From: Selaginella moellendorffii
Taxonomy: Eukaryota > Streptophyta > Lycopodiopsida > Selaginellales > Selaginellaceae
Direction: 5' to 3'
Assembly: GCF_000143415.4 (NCBI RefSeq)
Contig: NW_003314332.1
Span: 709,863-773,862 of the forward strand
Length of the DNA stretch: 64,000 bases
Shown: piece after piece, positions 30,022-41,979 of the stretch
Layout: each line of letters begins with the position of its first letter
How positions within the stretch are numbered: position 1 is the first letter of the stretch
Position numbers and translations under genes: made by a program
The notes under the pieces: generated by a model
What the model saw: the letters and a program-made list of their open reading frames with translations, nothing else
What the model was told of the DNA's origin: nothing
The model's database searches: none

Positions 30022-32321
30022 ATGGACAATGGGCTGGCCTCTGCGATTAGATCGTGTCGAGATTTGGATCAGGCCAGGCAGCTCCACAGGCAATGGGAGG
30101 GAGCAAAGGAATCGAGCGGGAGCCTCTATCTGGGAAATCTCCTCATCGAAACATATGGCAAATGCGGGCATCCCGAGTGTTCCCGCAAAGTTTTCGACAG
30201 TCTCCGGCTGCCCAACACCTTCTCTTGGAACCTTCTCATCTCTGCCTACGCTCGCAATGGATTCCTCCATGAGGCCCAAGAACTCTTTGCGGCGATGTCA
30301 CCCCGGAGCTTGGTGGCGGCAAACGTGATGATCACCGCATATGCCCGAAAGGGGCATGTCATAGATGCAAAGAATGTCTATGATTCTATGCTAGAGCACA
30401 GCTCCGTTTCATGGAGTGCTATGATCGCAGCTTTTTTATCAGCTGGAGATCTAGGCGACGCTTGCGATCTTCTACAAGCATTGCCAGAGAGGGATATTAC
30501 GTGCTCAAACTTAGTCATTGCAGCATATGCTCAGGCCGGGCATTTGCCTCAAGCCAAGCGTTTGTTTGACGAGATGCGTCACCGTGACATAGCGACTTGG
30601 AACGCAATGCTCGAGGCACTCGCTGGTGCCAGAGACGACGTGATCGAAATGGAGAGGTTTTTCGAGACGATGATGCCGGGGTGGAGTGCCGCGTCTTTGA
30701 CAATACTAGTGACTTCACTGGCTCGCCATGGCTGCTTTGACGAGGCTCGAGTAGCATTCGAGGCAAGGCCACAGCTACACGACCTTGTCTCGTGGACTGC
30801 ACTGCTTGCAGGCTTCGCTCTCCATCGCGATGGCAATGAGGATATCCAAGAGAGCGAGAACATCTTCTTCCACAAAATGCCCCTCCACAACCACGTTACT
30901 TGGACCATGATGCTCGCAGCCTACGCCAGGCACACGGATCTCTCGCGAAGGGCGTCCGAGTTCTTCCACGAAAACTTGCCGCAGCACTCCATCGCGTCGA
31001 GCAACACCGCTATGGCAATCCACGTCCAGGCCGGGAAGATGGACCGGGCTCGCGCGCTGTTTATGGAATGGAGCTGCGAGACGTCGAGACGTGGGATCTT
31101 CTTCTCAGGGCCACGCCAGCTGACGAGGTGAATCGAGTGTTTGAGAGAATGCCCGAGCACACTCCGCTGTCGTGGGCTACCAGGATCACAGCAACCGTGA
31201 CGAGTCGTCATCTCGAGAACGCTCTTGCCATGCTCGACAGCCTGCCCGACCACCACCATCTCGAATCGTGGACGAAGCTTGTGAAGTGCTTTGGCGAGCA
31301 GGGATTCTTGGAGACCGCCAAGACAATCTTCGAGACGCGAATGCCCGTGCACGACCGAGTCTCGTCCACGGTGATGCTGATGGCGTATGCCCGGCACGGG
31401 CATTTTGTCCAAGCAAAGGAGATGTTGCAAAGCTTGCCGGACAGAGACATGGAGTCGTGGAACTCCCTGCTCCACGTCAATGTGGCGGACGAAGCCTTGA
31501 AAGTTTTCCAGAGAATGCCTGCTCGAGACGTGGTTTCGTGGACGAGCATGCTCACGTCCTACGTCCAAGCAGGTCGAGCGGAAGAAGCTCTCCATCTCTA
31601 TCGTTGCATGAACCTCGAAGGCGAACGGATCAACAGAGTCACCCTGGTGGCGGCCATCGATGCCTGCGCCGATGCTGCCGCCATAGCCGACGGACAAGCC
31701 ATTCACTTCGGTTACGCTGCACACGACCACTACTGCTGGCCCGACACCAAACTTGACGCTCGAGTAGAGAATTCGCTGCTGAGTATGTATGGACGATGCG
31801 GGAGCTTGGCACAGGCCACGGCTCTGTTCGTCGAGATGCGCGAGAGAAGAGACTTGGTGTCGTGGAACACCATGATCACAGCATACGCGCAGCGGCAGAG
31901 CCGATCAAACACCTCTGCTGCGCTTGAGGTGTTCCAGCGGATGAGCCAACAAGGTGTCCGTCCCAACGACATCACTTTCACTGCGCTGCTGTGTGCTTGC
32001 AGCCGCTCCGGATGGCTTGACGCTGCCTGGAGCTTGTTTCGCACTATGATCGCCGACTTCGGCCTCGAAGCTTCCACGCGCCACATCGTTTGCATGGTCG
32101 ATCTGCTCGGACGAGCGGGAAGGCTAGACGATGCCGAGAGAGCGATCCGCGGAGCGTCACTGGCCGAGCTCGGTGTTGCCTGGAGAACGCTTCTCGCTGC
32201 CTCGGAGGTGCACGGTAACGCAAACACTGGAGCACGGGCTGCAAAGCTCGCAGCCTCGTCGGCTTGTTCTTCCCGTTCTCCGGCCTACGTACTGCTATCC
32301 AACTTACTGACCACGTCTTAA
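30022..32321 (+). CDS. pentatricopeptide repeat protein, frameshifted
   Basis: Two overlapping frames make one PPR protein of about 766 residues: 30022 to ~31065 and ~31065 to 32321. They join near 31065 at GTTTATGGAATGGAG; one extra base there would unite them with repeats intact on both sides. PPR units recur about every 31-35 residues (NTFSWNLLISAYARNGFLHE, DIATWNAMLEALAG, DVVSWTSMLTSYVQAGRAEE, PNDITFTALLCACSRSGWLD), the pattern of PLS/E-class organelle RNA-binding proteins. It ends in an E-like region (GVAWRTLLAASEVHGN, SPAYVLLSNLL) with no DYW domain. The lesion may be a real mutation or a sequence error, since no other damage is visible. Head to head with UBP6. Confidence 0.8.
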
Positions 32322-32415
32322 GCTCGTCGAACGACTAAATTTATACATACCGAAACGTATATAGATACAAGTGTTTGCCGCCGCCGCCGCCGCTGCTGCT
32401 CGATGCTCGATCGAA

Positions 32416-33410
32416 TCAAGTCAAGCACGCGGCAACAAGCGTGCCCCTGAGAACCAAGTAGTATCTCACCCACGTAAATCGCTCCATGTAGTACGAAGGC
32501 GTGGGAGTTTGTGCTGCTCCCACCACCAAGTCGAGCACTCCCGGGGCCTTAAACTTTGTAGGAGTGTTCGTGGCGAGGTTGTCCACCTTGTGCTCGTAGA
32601 TGAGACCGTCCGAATCCAGCTTGTACTCGGAGGTGCCGTCGAATTGACCACGAGCTTCCCACGGCACCCTTGGAATCCCATACACTGTCCATCTCACCAT
32701 GATCACCTTGTCCCGTGGCTGCCAGATGCGCTGGATCTCTATCCATATCGCCTTGAAGAAAATGCGGCCATAGAACCTGAGCCCCCAGAACATGAGCTTG
32801 TAGTTTGCAATGCCACTGAAAGTGATGAGCGGATCCCGGAATGTGATGTCGTCCCTGGAAATAGCCCGAGTAAGAAATCGATCGTTCTTGCCCACTCCAA
32901 GCAAAGGTTTTCTTTCTTGCTCACTTACCTGTAGATGTCGAAAGTCGGTGGCTTGTAGAACATCCCGGGGAGCTCGTCTCTCAAGCTCCGGATCGCATAG
33001 CCTACGTTGACGTGATAATCGTCTCCCTGCTGCTGCTGCTGCCGCCGCTTCTTCTCTTTTTGCTCTGGAGGAGGCACCTCCACGGCATAGCTCAGCAAGC
33101 TCCTCTTGTGGCTATCCAAGTCGTCCTCGTCGAGAATTGGGATAGTGCCACCCGGCACAAGAGGCCATCCCACGGGCGGCCGCCATTCCCCATTCTTGCT
33201 CCTGCCCTGCCTCTCTTCCACTAGATTGCTGCATTCTATCCTGGATTCTCTGATTCTAGCGTCCAATGAGTACCTTTTCGACGCTGCAGCTCTGCTGCTG
33301 CCGCTGCTACTGCTGCTGGAGACGCAGTCGTGAGCGCCATCGCTGGACGCGGCGCTGCGCTGATGCGGCGATGCCGCCGCCACAAAGCTGTGCAAGAAAA
33401 CGCACGCCAT
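32416..33410 (-). CDS. DUF2358 protein, probably plastid
   Basis: Two exons, 33410-32929 and 32854-32416, about 306 residues. Exon 1 begins with a Ser/Ala/Arg-rich stretch (FVAAASPHQRSAASS...) typical of a chloroplast transit peptide, then a Gln run and basic segment. The conserved domain spans the junction (DELPGMFYKPPTFDIYR then DDITFRDPLITFSGIANYK, FYGRIFFKAIWIEIQRIW, VRWTVYGIPRVPWEA). This is the NTF2-like fold described as DUF2358 in plant and cyanobacterial proteins of unknown activity. A trinucleotide CCG/CTG repeat follows the stop. Confidence 0.8.
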
Positions 33411-34843
33411 TGTGCTAGCCCTAATCCACCCCGAGCATATTCGTTCCCGGATCTCCCGGAAGAGCCCTAATGTGTGATTGAGGGGAATGGAGGCGATATT
33501 TCACGCACTCCCAGTGTTTTGAGCAGCCAAATAGAAGAAGGATCTTGTTTGTGCATAGATGAGTGAATCCAGGTACTGTTTGTTCACTGCTTCCTGGGTC
33601 TTTTAATTTTGTGTTTCATCAAAGTAGCTCCTTTTTTAAAAGGTAATGCATGGCTTATTTCCTTTGTTTGCTTCTCATCTCATATGAATACTTGTATCAG
33701 CCTTCACGTCCTTATTTGTGATGGAGTGGCCTCTATGCTTGTCAAGGAAGAAGTTGATGCCCACTCCAGGTTATTTATCTTTGCGGGCCGATATTGAAAA
33801 CGGATTCTTCGTCTTCAAACGAAAGGTTTTTGGTTGGTACTTTGAACTCACTTCTCAGGGGGAAGGAGATCATCAGCCAATATAGTGACATTACATCTGA
33901 ATGCTTTCTGGATTGAGCATTCATTCTTGTTGCAAAAGAAGCTGGTGAGCTTGCAAGAGCCTTGATATATCAGCCGTGTTGATGTTGTTCCTTGTCTGCA
34001 GCGCAAAGGAAGGCATGTACGCTGCTTGATAATGCTGATCCAGCCTAATTCTTTGCTTCTTTCAGACACATGCAAGAGGAGCACACGCCAATCATCGGGA
34101 ACCAGATGATTGATATTGAGCTGCATAGGGCGGATTACGATTTGCTTCGAGTCGATGGCCGCGGCTTCAAAAAGTGAGTGGAGGAACGGAAGCTTCCGAC
34201 GTTCTCGAAGAGGCATGGGTTTGAGAAGCCGAATGATGAGCGAGCCTCGCAGCTAATGGAGCACTACAGGAACACAATGGGATCAGCGATGAGTACAGTT
34301 TCATCATTCGCAAGAATTCATGTCAACAAACAAAGTAAGCGCTGTGACCTTACATACTTTTGCTTGCAGCAACGAGCTCATATCGAAGATCGTTTCATTA
34401 TTCACAGGAACATAAGTATTGCGTTGGTGCAAGTTCTTCCCCAAGAAAAAGCTCAGCACCTGTCTTTGATGCATACCCAACAGATTCAATACTTCGAGAC
34501 TAACTGGCATGGCGTCAACTGGACTGCAAACGCTGATGCGAACTTCATCAACTACTGTTCTTTGGTTCAAGTCACATCAACAACGTCAACACATGCTTCT
34601 GGATGCTGGGACTGGATTCCAGTATGGCCCACAGCAAACTGAAGGTAGTGAAGATTCATCTCATGATACTGCTGCAGAATGACCATCTTGAATGATTTCC
34701 CAGGGAACGAGGTCGATCGACAAGCAGGAGCTCTTACAGTGAACTTCCTGCAAAATACCGCAAAGGACTTGGATTGCTCTTTGCCTCAGCTTATGCCTGT
34801 CAAATTGAGAGTCCCTACACCGTGCTCTTTAAATCGTGCCCTG
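33411..34843. other. intergenic with an unassigned coding-like relic
   Basis: No clear gene. On the plus strand a weak frame around 34075-34640 (EEHTPIIGNQMIDIELHRAD, then after a stop LPTFSKRHGFEKPNDERASQ) looks coding in composition but has stops, and I cannot assign it. The first ~100 bp are the 5' flank of the DUF2358 gene. Confidence 0.35.
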
Positions 34844-37281
34844 CTACCAGTAGTCTCTGCACGAGCACAGGCCATCTTCAAAGAGATGAGCCCGGCTCCC
34901 ATCTCTCACACTGATCTTTCGCTGGAACAGCATGGACACGTACTTGATCACGGCATGGCAGTCAGCACACATCCGGTGCTTGCTACAAATGCGCATCATC
35001 GCGTCCCGAGGTAGTTTGATCACACCAAACGCCACAGCCAGCCTCTCGCTGTGGTGTCTCTCGGCTTCCACCTTCCCTCTGATCAATCCCTCGCTGCTAG
35101 CCTTGAAAATGTAGCCAACGCTCGTCATCCTCAACCGCATTCGCTCCAGGAACCTCTCGAGCTTGCGAGACATGGCGTGCTTCTTCCTCGAGTGGCCTTC
35201 GAGAAACCTGTAAACTTTGCCGTGGATCTCGATGAAGCTCGACTGCCGCTGCTTGTACCGCCTCATCTTGGCGATCATCTCCTCGGCCTTGGCACGCATC
35301 CCTTCCTCCACGTACATGTTTGCAAGGATCTCGTAGGGGAGGTGGTCCTTGCTATCCAGCTTGAGCATCTCCCTCGCCGCTCTCCTTGCTCGCGGGAGAT
35401 CCTTGTGAACTTCGCTGGCCGTCAGCAAGCTCAGCCAGTCGAGCCGCCCTGGATGAAACGGCGAGTGATTGACGAGATCCTCCACCTTGGCGACTCGGCC
35501 TTGCCGTCCCAGCAGCTGCATCACCATTCTCAGGTGCTCCACTCGAGGCCGGATGTTAAAGTCGGTGATCATCGAGTGGTACAAGCTCCGGCACTCTCCG
35601 AGCCTCCCTTTGTGGCTTGAGCCCGCGAGGAGCGCGGTGAAGGTCTCAGCATGAGGTAGCAATCCTTCCAAGTTCAAGCTGTGATACAGCTCCGCAGCTC
35701 CAGTGACAAAGCCGTGATCGGCAAATGCCGAGATGAGCGTCGTGTACCTCGTCGTTGTCTTGTACGCCATCCCCTCAATCTTGTCCCTGGCAACCTCCAA
35801 GAGCATGCACTTGCCGTAGAAGTTGGCGAGCGCCAGCTCCAGAACGTCCTTGACTTGGATTGCCGACTTCGCGAGCTCGAGCACCCGGGATCCATACTCG
35901 AGAGCCACGAGACCGGCGCAAGCGTCGATGGCTGCCACGATCGTAAACTTGTCGGGCGAGGTCCCGTCTTGCACCATCCGCTCGAAGAAGTGGAGGGCCT
36001 CGTACGAGTCACCGCGCCTGGCGTAGGCCGTGATGATCGAGTTCCAAGTGTAGGCGTTCTTGGCGGGGATCCTCTCGAAGAGCCGGGTGGCCGTCTCCAT
36101 CCGGTTGCACATCGCGTACATGTGAACCACCGCGGTCCCGGCACAAACATCCGACTCCAGTCCCGCCAGCCGGACCTGCTGGTAGATCACACTCCCGTAG
36201 AGCAGCTCCGCCGAGTTTGCGCAAGCGTCGAGAGCAGCCACCAAGCTCGCTCGATCCTGGACGCCGCCCTCGAGCTGCATCATCCGGTGGAGCACCACTC
36301 CTTCCACCGGAGCTCCACTTCGAGTGAACGCGACGATGAGCTGCGTCCAAGTCACGCTGCTCTTGCAGGCCATGGCCTGGAAGACTCTGGCGGCCGCGTC
36401 GAGCTGGTCGAAGGCGTAGTACATCGCGATGAGAGCGTTCCCCAGGATGGTATCGCGGGTGGCGTAGCCCCGAGACGCGGCCAGCTCGTGGAGAAGCCGC
36501 CCGGCTTTGACACTCCTCTTCTGGAGGCTGAGAGCCGCGACGCTGGCACAGGCATTCACCGCGTGAGTGAAGGTGACGGCGTTTGGTTCTTGGCCATGGA
36601 GCAGCATCCTCCGGAAGAGTCGAAGAGTCTCGAGTCCAAACTCCACTCTTTGGAAGCCGTGAGGGAGGAGCTTGTCCTTGGAGCGCAGCACCAGAGCTCC
36701 CAGCATGAAGTTCCAGGCGATCACGTCCTTGCTCTCCATTCTCTCAAACACGGCATAGGCCTGCTCGGTGTCCCTGCATTTGCCATACATGTCGATCAGC
36801 TGCGTAGCGATTAGAACGTGAGAATCCACACCTGGTTCTGAGAGTTCTTGCTGGTGGAGCTGGCTTCCTCCCTCCAGATCTCCCTTGCTTGCACAATCTC
36901 TCAAGGAGGACATTCGATGCTGGTATTGCTCCACAGTCATGTTGAGTTGCTTGAGATCATCCTTGCCTGGTCGTCGGGAAGTGCTGCTGGGTTTTGCAAC
37001 TTTGGAGATCTCCTTCTTCTCCTGGCTGGGCTTTGCAACTTTGGAGATCTCCTTCTTCTCCAGCTCCTTTCTTTTGTTTGCTTTCGAATCAGGTGCTTTC
37101 TTCCTGGCTTGTTCTTCCGCAGCATTCCTTCGTTTCATCTTCTTTCCTTTGGGCACCACAGGAGCGGCGGGCAATGTGGACAGGGATCCAAACAAGCGCA
37201 CGACGATCCTGGAAAGATTGTTGAAGTGAAAAAATGTGAATCGCTAGCGAGCGCGAGCACTTACCTGTGATGCCTGGTCAT
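34844..37281 (-). CDS. DYW-class PPR protein, organelle RNA editing factor
   Basis: Two exons: a 17-bp first exon (37281-37265, MTRHH and two bases) and 37208-34844, giving about 793 residues. The N-terminus is Lys/Arg rich and carries a tandem duplication of EKKEISKVAKPS. PLS-type PPR repeats follow (VIAWNFMLGALVL, NAYTWNSIITAYARRGDSYE, TTTRYTTLISAFADHGFVTG), then E/E+ motifs and a complete DYW domain with the deaminase-like HSERLAVAFG and CADCH signatures, ending CSCRDYW. DYW proteins bind one or few organelle transcripts and carry out C-to-U editing, very extensive in lycophytes. The target cannot be read from sequence by eye. Divergent from the RGTA gene, 57 bp apart. Confidence 0.93.
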
Positions 37282-37338
37282 GCTCAAACAAAGTCCTCAC
37301 GGAAGAACCCTAATCCTATTCTCTTGTTCTTGTTTACA

Positions 37339-38679
37339 ATGCATGGACGACCGAGGACGCGGGCCACTGCGGCAGCTGACAAGGAAAGCGAAGCCAAGGC
37401 CGAGCGCTTCGAATTGCTTCTCTCTGCGGTACTGAGGAATCACCAGCAGCGATGGTAAGATCGGTGAGCCTGGATCGATCGATTGATTTACTCTAGCTTG
37501 TTTCTTTCTAGTTACACCAAAGAGGCTCTAGAAGAGAACGCCCGGCTGGTGGAGCTCAATCCAGAGGTTTACACTGCTTGGAACTTCCGGAAGCTCGCCC
37601 TCAAGAGTCTCTTGGATGCCGAACCCGACGAGGATTCTCGCAAGGATCTCGTCAAACAAGAGCTCAAAGTGGTATGAAATGAAATCTTTCGTTCCTCCTC
37701 TTCGTATGTCTCACGAGAGCCGAGCTTTCTTTTGTAGACCGAGAACGCGTTGCGAGCACACATAAAGTCGTATTCTGCGTGGCACCACAGGAAATGGGTG
37801 ATTGCTCTCGGTCTTTCATCTCTGGACGACGAATTGGATCTGCTAGCGCAGCTCTTCAAAGTAGACGCTCGCAACTTCAATGCCTGGAGCTACCGCAGGT
37901 TAAAGTGACAACAGTGTCTTTGTCTGGTCTCTCACTCGCGATCTCTCTCTTTTTTTTCTTCCAACAGGTACATCGTGGGTCTCATGGGCGTTCCCGTGCA
38001 ACAAGAGCTCGACTATACCATGACGCTACTCAACAAAAACTTCAGCAACTATTCCGCTTGGCACAATCGCAGGTTGGTTTTCTCGCTGCAAGCACAGCGT
38101 TGATATTCTATGGTTTGCAGTGCGTTGCTGCTGGAGCTCTTCAAGGAGATAAAAGACGAGCAGGGCAAGGAGTCGATTCTCTCGGAGGAATTTGAGCTTG
38201 TGAAGCAGGCCTTATACACAGATCCGTGTGATCAGAGTGGCTGGTTCTACCATAGCTGGCTCCTGGGCCACTCGTCCAAACAAGATAGGCTCGGGACAGA
38301 GATCGATATGTGCAGGGACCTGCTAGAAGCCGAGGAAGACGCAAGGTAACTCCAAGCTAGATCTTTGCTCCTTTGAAGTTGACGATCTCTCTCTCTCTCT
38401 CTCTCTCTCTCTGGGGTGCAGTGACTGGGCCAGGAACACCCTCGGAGAAGAAAGGTGAGTTCTTACCTTCCGTGTTCGCGTGTTCTAAGCCTGTGCTGCA
38501 ACAGTAAGTTTCCTCGGTTGACACTCGCACGGCTGCTAAGCTCGGCCCCTGGAGTTGACAAAGCCGAAGTGGTCTCACTCTACGACCGACTGGTGCGAAC
38601 GGACCCTCCACACGCAGCGTATTACAAAGACATGTTGCAAAAGAGTCGAACAACAGAGGAAGAAGCTCGTGTCCTGTGA
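37339..38679 (+). CDS. RGTA: Rab geranylgeranyltransferase alpha subunit, short form
   Basis: Structural and catalytic partner of the beta subunit in type II prenylation of Rab GTPases. Seven exons: 37339-37454, 37512-37671, 37738-37898, 37968-38072, 38121-38345, 38422-38454 and 38505-38679, for 324 residues. PPTA repeats are clear: TAWNFRKLAL, SAWHHRKWVIAL, NAWSYRRYIVGLMG, YSAWHNRSALLLEL, SGWFYHSWLLG. The C-terminus (FPRLTLARLLSSAPG, YDRLVRTDPPHAAYYKDML) is the usual end of the helical part. The Ig-like and C-terminal LRR domains of mammalian enzymes, and the LRR of many plant ones, are absent, as in yeast Bet4. A (CT)n run sits in the intron before exon 6. Confidence 0.9.
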
Positions 38680-38767
38680 TACAACTTCCGAAGAATGTGA
38701 GTTACAAAATGGTATCTTTAGTGATCTGTGTTGTCAGAGCCCTCGGTCGAAGAAGTAACCGGAAGAG

Positions 38768-40564
38768 TTACTTGGGGAGGTTCTCGGAGAGCTGTGTCAT
38801 GAAGGCACCGACGGATGCCGCGTCTGTTTGGATCCACGCGGCGTCGAACCCATCCTGCTGGAAATCTACACCCAAGTTGGCTGCCACCGTCTTGAACACG
38901 GAGCCAAAGCGGTTCCCCATCTGAGCTCCCAGCCGGAGCCTGTGTGAGACGCCAACCACGAGTGCCTTGTCCGATTGAGGACAGCGAATGGCGCAGACGA
39001 GCGGCTTGCTCCGAGCACCTTGCTCCCGGAGAGCGTCCATGACGAAGTAGCAGAGCTTGGTGAGAGCCATGGGACGAGCAAGAAGCTCCACGTCGTGACC
39101 ATCCTCGAGCTTGAACCACCTGAACATCTTGGTGTTCTTTACGAATCCCTGCTTTGTCACCGCTAAGCTTCCCTGCCTCAGTATCGCACGCTGGACATTG
39201 ATGGCTAGTTCCATTCCCTGCTGGAGCTCATGCCATCTCTTTGGCGCCAGTGCCGAATACGCCCGCATGAACTGGCCGCCGTGGTCATCGCAGCTTGCCT
39301 CGAGCAGTGCTGTGAGCCCGTAGACAACATCTGCCGCAGATACTTCGGAGCTGTATCCGTGAAGCTTCTGGAAACTACGGTAGTACAGGTCGGTCAGGCC
39401 AAACTGCGGTGACGACCTCTGGAATTCCTCCTTCATTCTGCGTCGAGTCTCTCCGCTCATATACTCGTACTTCTGCTGGCCTTCCACCAGCGCAATCCCC
39501 ATGGTGGCCAGCAGCAACTTGAGCCTCTTAAGCCCCCCGTCACTCCAGGTCTTGAGCTTGGTGGCCACGTACGAGGAACACAGCATGGAATCATACAGCG
39601 TCCACTCTCTGAGCAGCATCAACCGTGGCTCCTCGTCGTTCGTAATGCGAGACCTGTCTGGCGCCTTAACCACGGTCCCGTCTTTCATGGTCACCTTTGT
39701 TACCATCTCCGAGTTGCCGGAGGTCTTGACGTAAGTGTCCAGCTCCATGACCCCCGACTGATATCTCTCCATGGTGAGCCTTTCGTGAACAAACTGGTCC
39801 GTGAGGGAGACGCATGCCAGCCACAGAAGCTCGTGGGTGTTGATGTGCAAGGCGTGAGAGATATCATACACTTGACGCCCAGCAGCTCTCCCGTGAAACG
39901 TCCCTGTTGAGTAGTAGTCTTTCTTCCGTCTCCGCATATCTCTCCTCAAGTTGTCCGCGTGATCAGAAGAGTTGTCCCTGTCCCTGCCCCTTTTCCTCAT
40001 GCTATTGTGCTTGTCACCACCACCATCACCACCACCATCGAGTTCCTCCTCATCGTCGGATTCTTCCTCGTCTTCGTCTTCTTCACCATCGCTGGCAGCA
40101 GTCATAAATGAGAAATCCGCGAGGGAGCCCACATCAAAGTCGTAGACAATGTCCCTCTCCATCTCCTCCTCGCGGGCATAGAGCACGGTTACCTGCTGGT
40201 TGTGATCACTCCAATTGTTGAGGTGGATGGGCCTGTGACTGTCCACCACAAACACAAGAACCCTAGGCCCCAGCTTGAGCTGCCGCCGGAGATCTTGGGT
40301 GCCTCCCCAGTTGATGAGCAGCACCACCAGCGGCTCCTCCGCCTGGATGGCCGCGGCACGGCTGCCCACATCGGCCATCCTCGACACTGGGAACACCGAG
40401 TGGCGCACATTGTCCGCGTTGAGGATGGAGCGAAAGATCTTGAGCGCGCACACCGAATCGGCGTCCACCGTTGAGGGGAGGATGTGGAGAGGGCAAGAGG
40501 AGGCGGCAGAGGCGGCGGATTTGAGGCGCCGGTAGAAGTGAGCTCCGCTGCTCTCTCGCACCAT
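38768..40564 (-). CDS. CDC45: CDC45 DNA replication initiation factor
   Basis: Component of the CMG replicative helicase (Cdc45-MCM-GINS) in the nucleus. Single 598-codon frame without introns. The family signature is visible throughout: DADSVCALKIFRSIL near the start (DHH-type fold), VVDSHRPIHLNN, an internal acidic stretch (GEEDEDEEESDDEEELDG) followed by a basic KRGRDRD region, YYSTGTFHGRAAGRQVYDIS, then FGLTDLYYRSFQKLHGY and the C-terminal VVGVSHRLRLGAQMGNRFGSV. Its stop lies 88 bp from the convergent RGTA stop, so 3' UTRs probably overlap. Upstream it is divergent from the dynein gene, 249 bp apart. Confidence 0.95.
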   Translation of the reverse strand: MVRESSGAHFYRRLKSAASAASSCPLHILPSTVDADSVCALKIFRSILNADNVRHSVFPVSRMADVGSRAAAIQAEEPLVVLLINWGGTQDLRRQLKLGPRVLVFVVDSHRPIHLNNWSDHNQQVTVLYAREEEMERDIVYDFDVGSLADFSFMTAASDGEEDEDEEESDDEEELDGGGDGGGDKHNSMRKRGRDRDNSSDHADNLRRDMRRRKKDYYSTGTFHGRAAGRQVYDISHALHINTHELLWLACVSLTDQFVHERLTMERYQSGVMELDTYVKTSGNSEMVTKVTMKDGTVVKAPDRSRITNDEEPRLMLLREWTLYDSMLCSSYVATKLKTWSDGGLKRLKLLLATMGIALVEGQQKYEYMSGETRRRMKEEFQRSSPQFGLTDLYYRSFQKLHGYSSEVSAADVVYGLTALLEASCDDHGGQFMRAYSALAPKRWHELQQGMELAINVQRAILRQGSLAVTKQGFVKNTKMFRWFKLEDGHDVELLARPMALTKLCYFVMDALREQGARSKPLVCAIRCPQSDKALVVGVSHRLRLGAQMGNRFGSVFKTVAANLGVDFQQDGFDAAWIQTDAASVGAFMTQLSENLPK

Positions 40565-40813
40565 TCTCCGGCCCCCTCTGTGCTATCTAGCCATGACCGT
40601 GGCGGCCAAGATCTGGAGCTCACCTCTCTTCTTGTCGATCATGGGATGGGATGGATCTCGCCCGCCCCGGGATCTCTCCCCAAAAACCCTAGAATAAGAA
40701 ATGCCCGGGAAAATGGGCGGGCTGTTCAAATTGAGCCACGCTGGCAATGACATTGAAATTTTTAAAAAGCTAACGGTATGCCATTTTCACAGGAACCCTA
40801 GTTTGGCGCGGCC

Positions 40814-41979
40814 ATGGCGAGCTCGGATATGTGGCCGTCCCTGCTCAAGTATGGGAATGCCAGTGTCATTCTCACCAAGGAAGCCGCAAGCCCCAAGAGA
40901 AAGGTATCCTCCCCCTCTCGATAGGGTTCTTACGTCCTTCCAGGGTTCCAAGCAAGCGCCGGCAGAGCCAAAGCCGCTTGCGACACAGCAAACGGACGAC
41001 ATTCTTGATGCGATTCTACCCCCAAGGTTTGTAGCCTTTGGGGCATCCCTATCGCATTGATTGATTGGATATTTCTTTCTTACACACAGGCAATGGGTTG
41101 AGGAGGGGCAGCAATGGATCCAGAAGGTGTCCAGTACGCCTGCGACTCGGCTGGACGTTATAAATCTCCAAGTAAGATTTGATGCTCGTGCCGGATTCTA
41201 ACCTCGAGCTTGCTTTCTTGGCAGGAAAAACTGGATCAAGAATTGCAACGCCGGCAGGCACGCGAGACTGGCATTTGTCCCATCCGAGAGGAGCTCTATG
41301 CTCAGGTTGGTGCTTTTGTTCTCCTTGTATTCTGCGTTATGGGGTGCGATTTCGCTCGGCGTGACTATTTTGTGTCTCAAGTTTTTTGCAGTGCTTTGAC
41401 GAGTTGATCCGGCAAGTGACTGTTAACTGTGCAGAGCGGGGGCTTCTTTTGCTTCGGATCCGCGACGAGCTCAGGATGGTAAGCTCTCATTTTTTCTGTT
41501 CACTTCTTGAAAACAATCGTCTGTGATTTGGCGGCAGACTATTGCGGCATATCAAACACTCTACGAGAGCAGTGTTGCCTTCGGATTGAGAAAGTCATTG
41601 CAGGCTGAATGCGGCAAAGCCGACATGGAGAATCGCATTCAGCAAGTAAGATATCTATCTACGCACTGCAAGGCGCTGAGACGCATCCATGCGCTGACTC
41701 AAACGTTATCTTTCTATAGCTCGAAGGAGAGCTCAAAGAACTCGATCGTCAAGTGGCCGAGTGGAAGGTGCGGATGATCAAATTTTCACGTTCATCAGAT
41801 TTATTTATTTGTTTCTTTTAACTTTCTCCCAGAACAAGTGTGAGATGACCGAGAAGCAAAACGCCGAGAAGAAAGCTTACGACGATAAGAAGCATGCCGA
41901 GGAAGTGGCGTACTACACTCGCTCGAACAAGCAACTCAAGGCCCAGCTTGAGGCCTTCCTTGCTCCGGCCAAGAAATGA
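40814..41979 (+). CDS. DNALI1: axonemal inner-arm dynein light chain p28
   Basis: Flagellar protein that binds a subset of inner-arm dynein heavy chains; in a land plant it implies flagellate sperm. Eight exons: 40814-40903, 40944-41026, 41090-41171, 41225-41305, 41392-41478, 41538-41645, 41720-41767 and 41833-41979. The product is very well conserved: DDILDAILPPRQWVEEGQ, STPATRLDVINLQEKLD, RQARETGICPIREELYAQ, CFDELIRQVTVNCAERGLLL, MTIAAYQTLYESSVAFG, and a C-terminal coiled coil ending LKAQLEAFLAPAKK. About 241 residues, the usual size. The start is the ATG of MASSDMWPSLLKYGN, the first that fits the frame. Confidence 0.95.
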
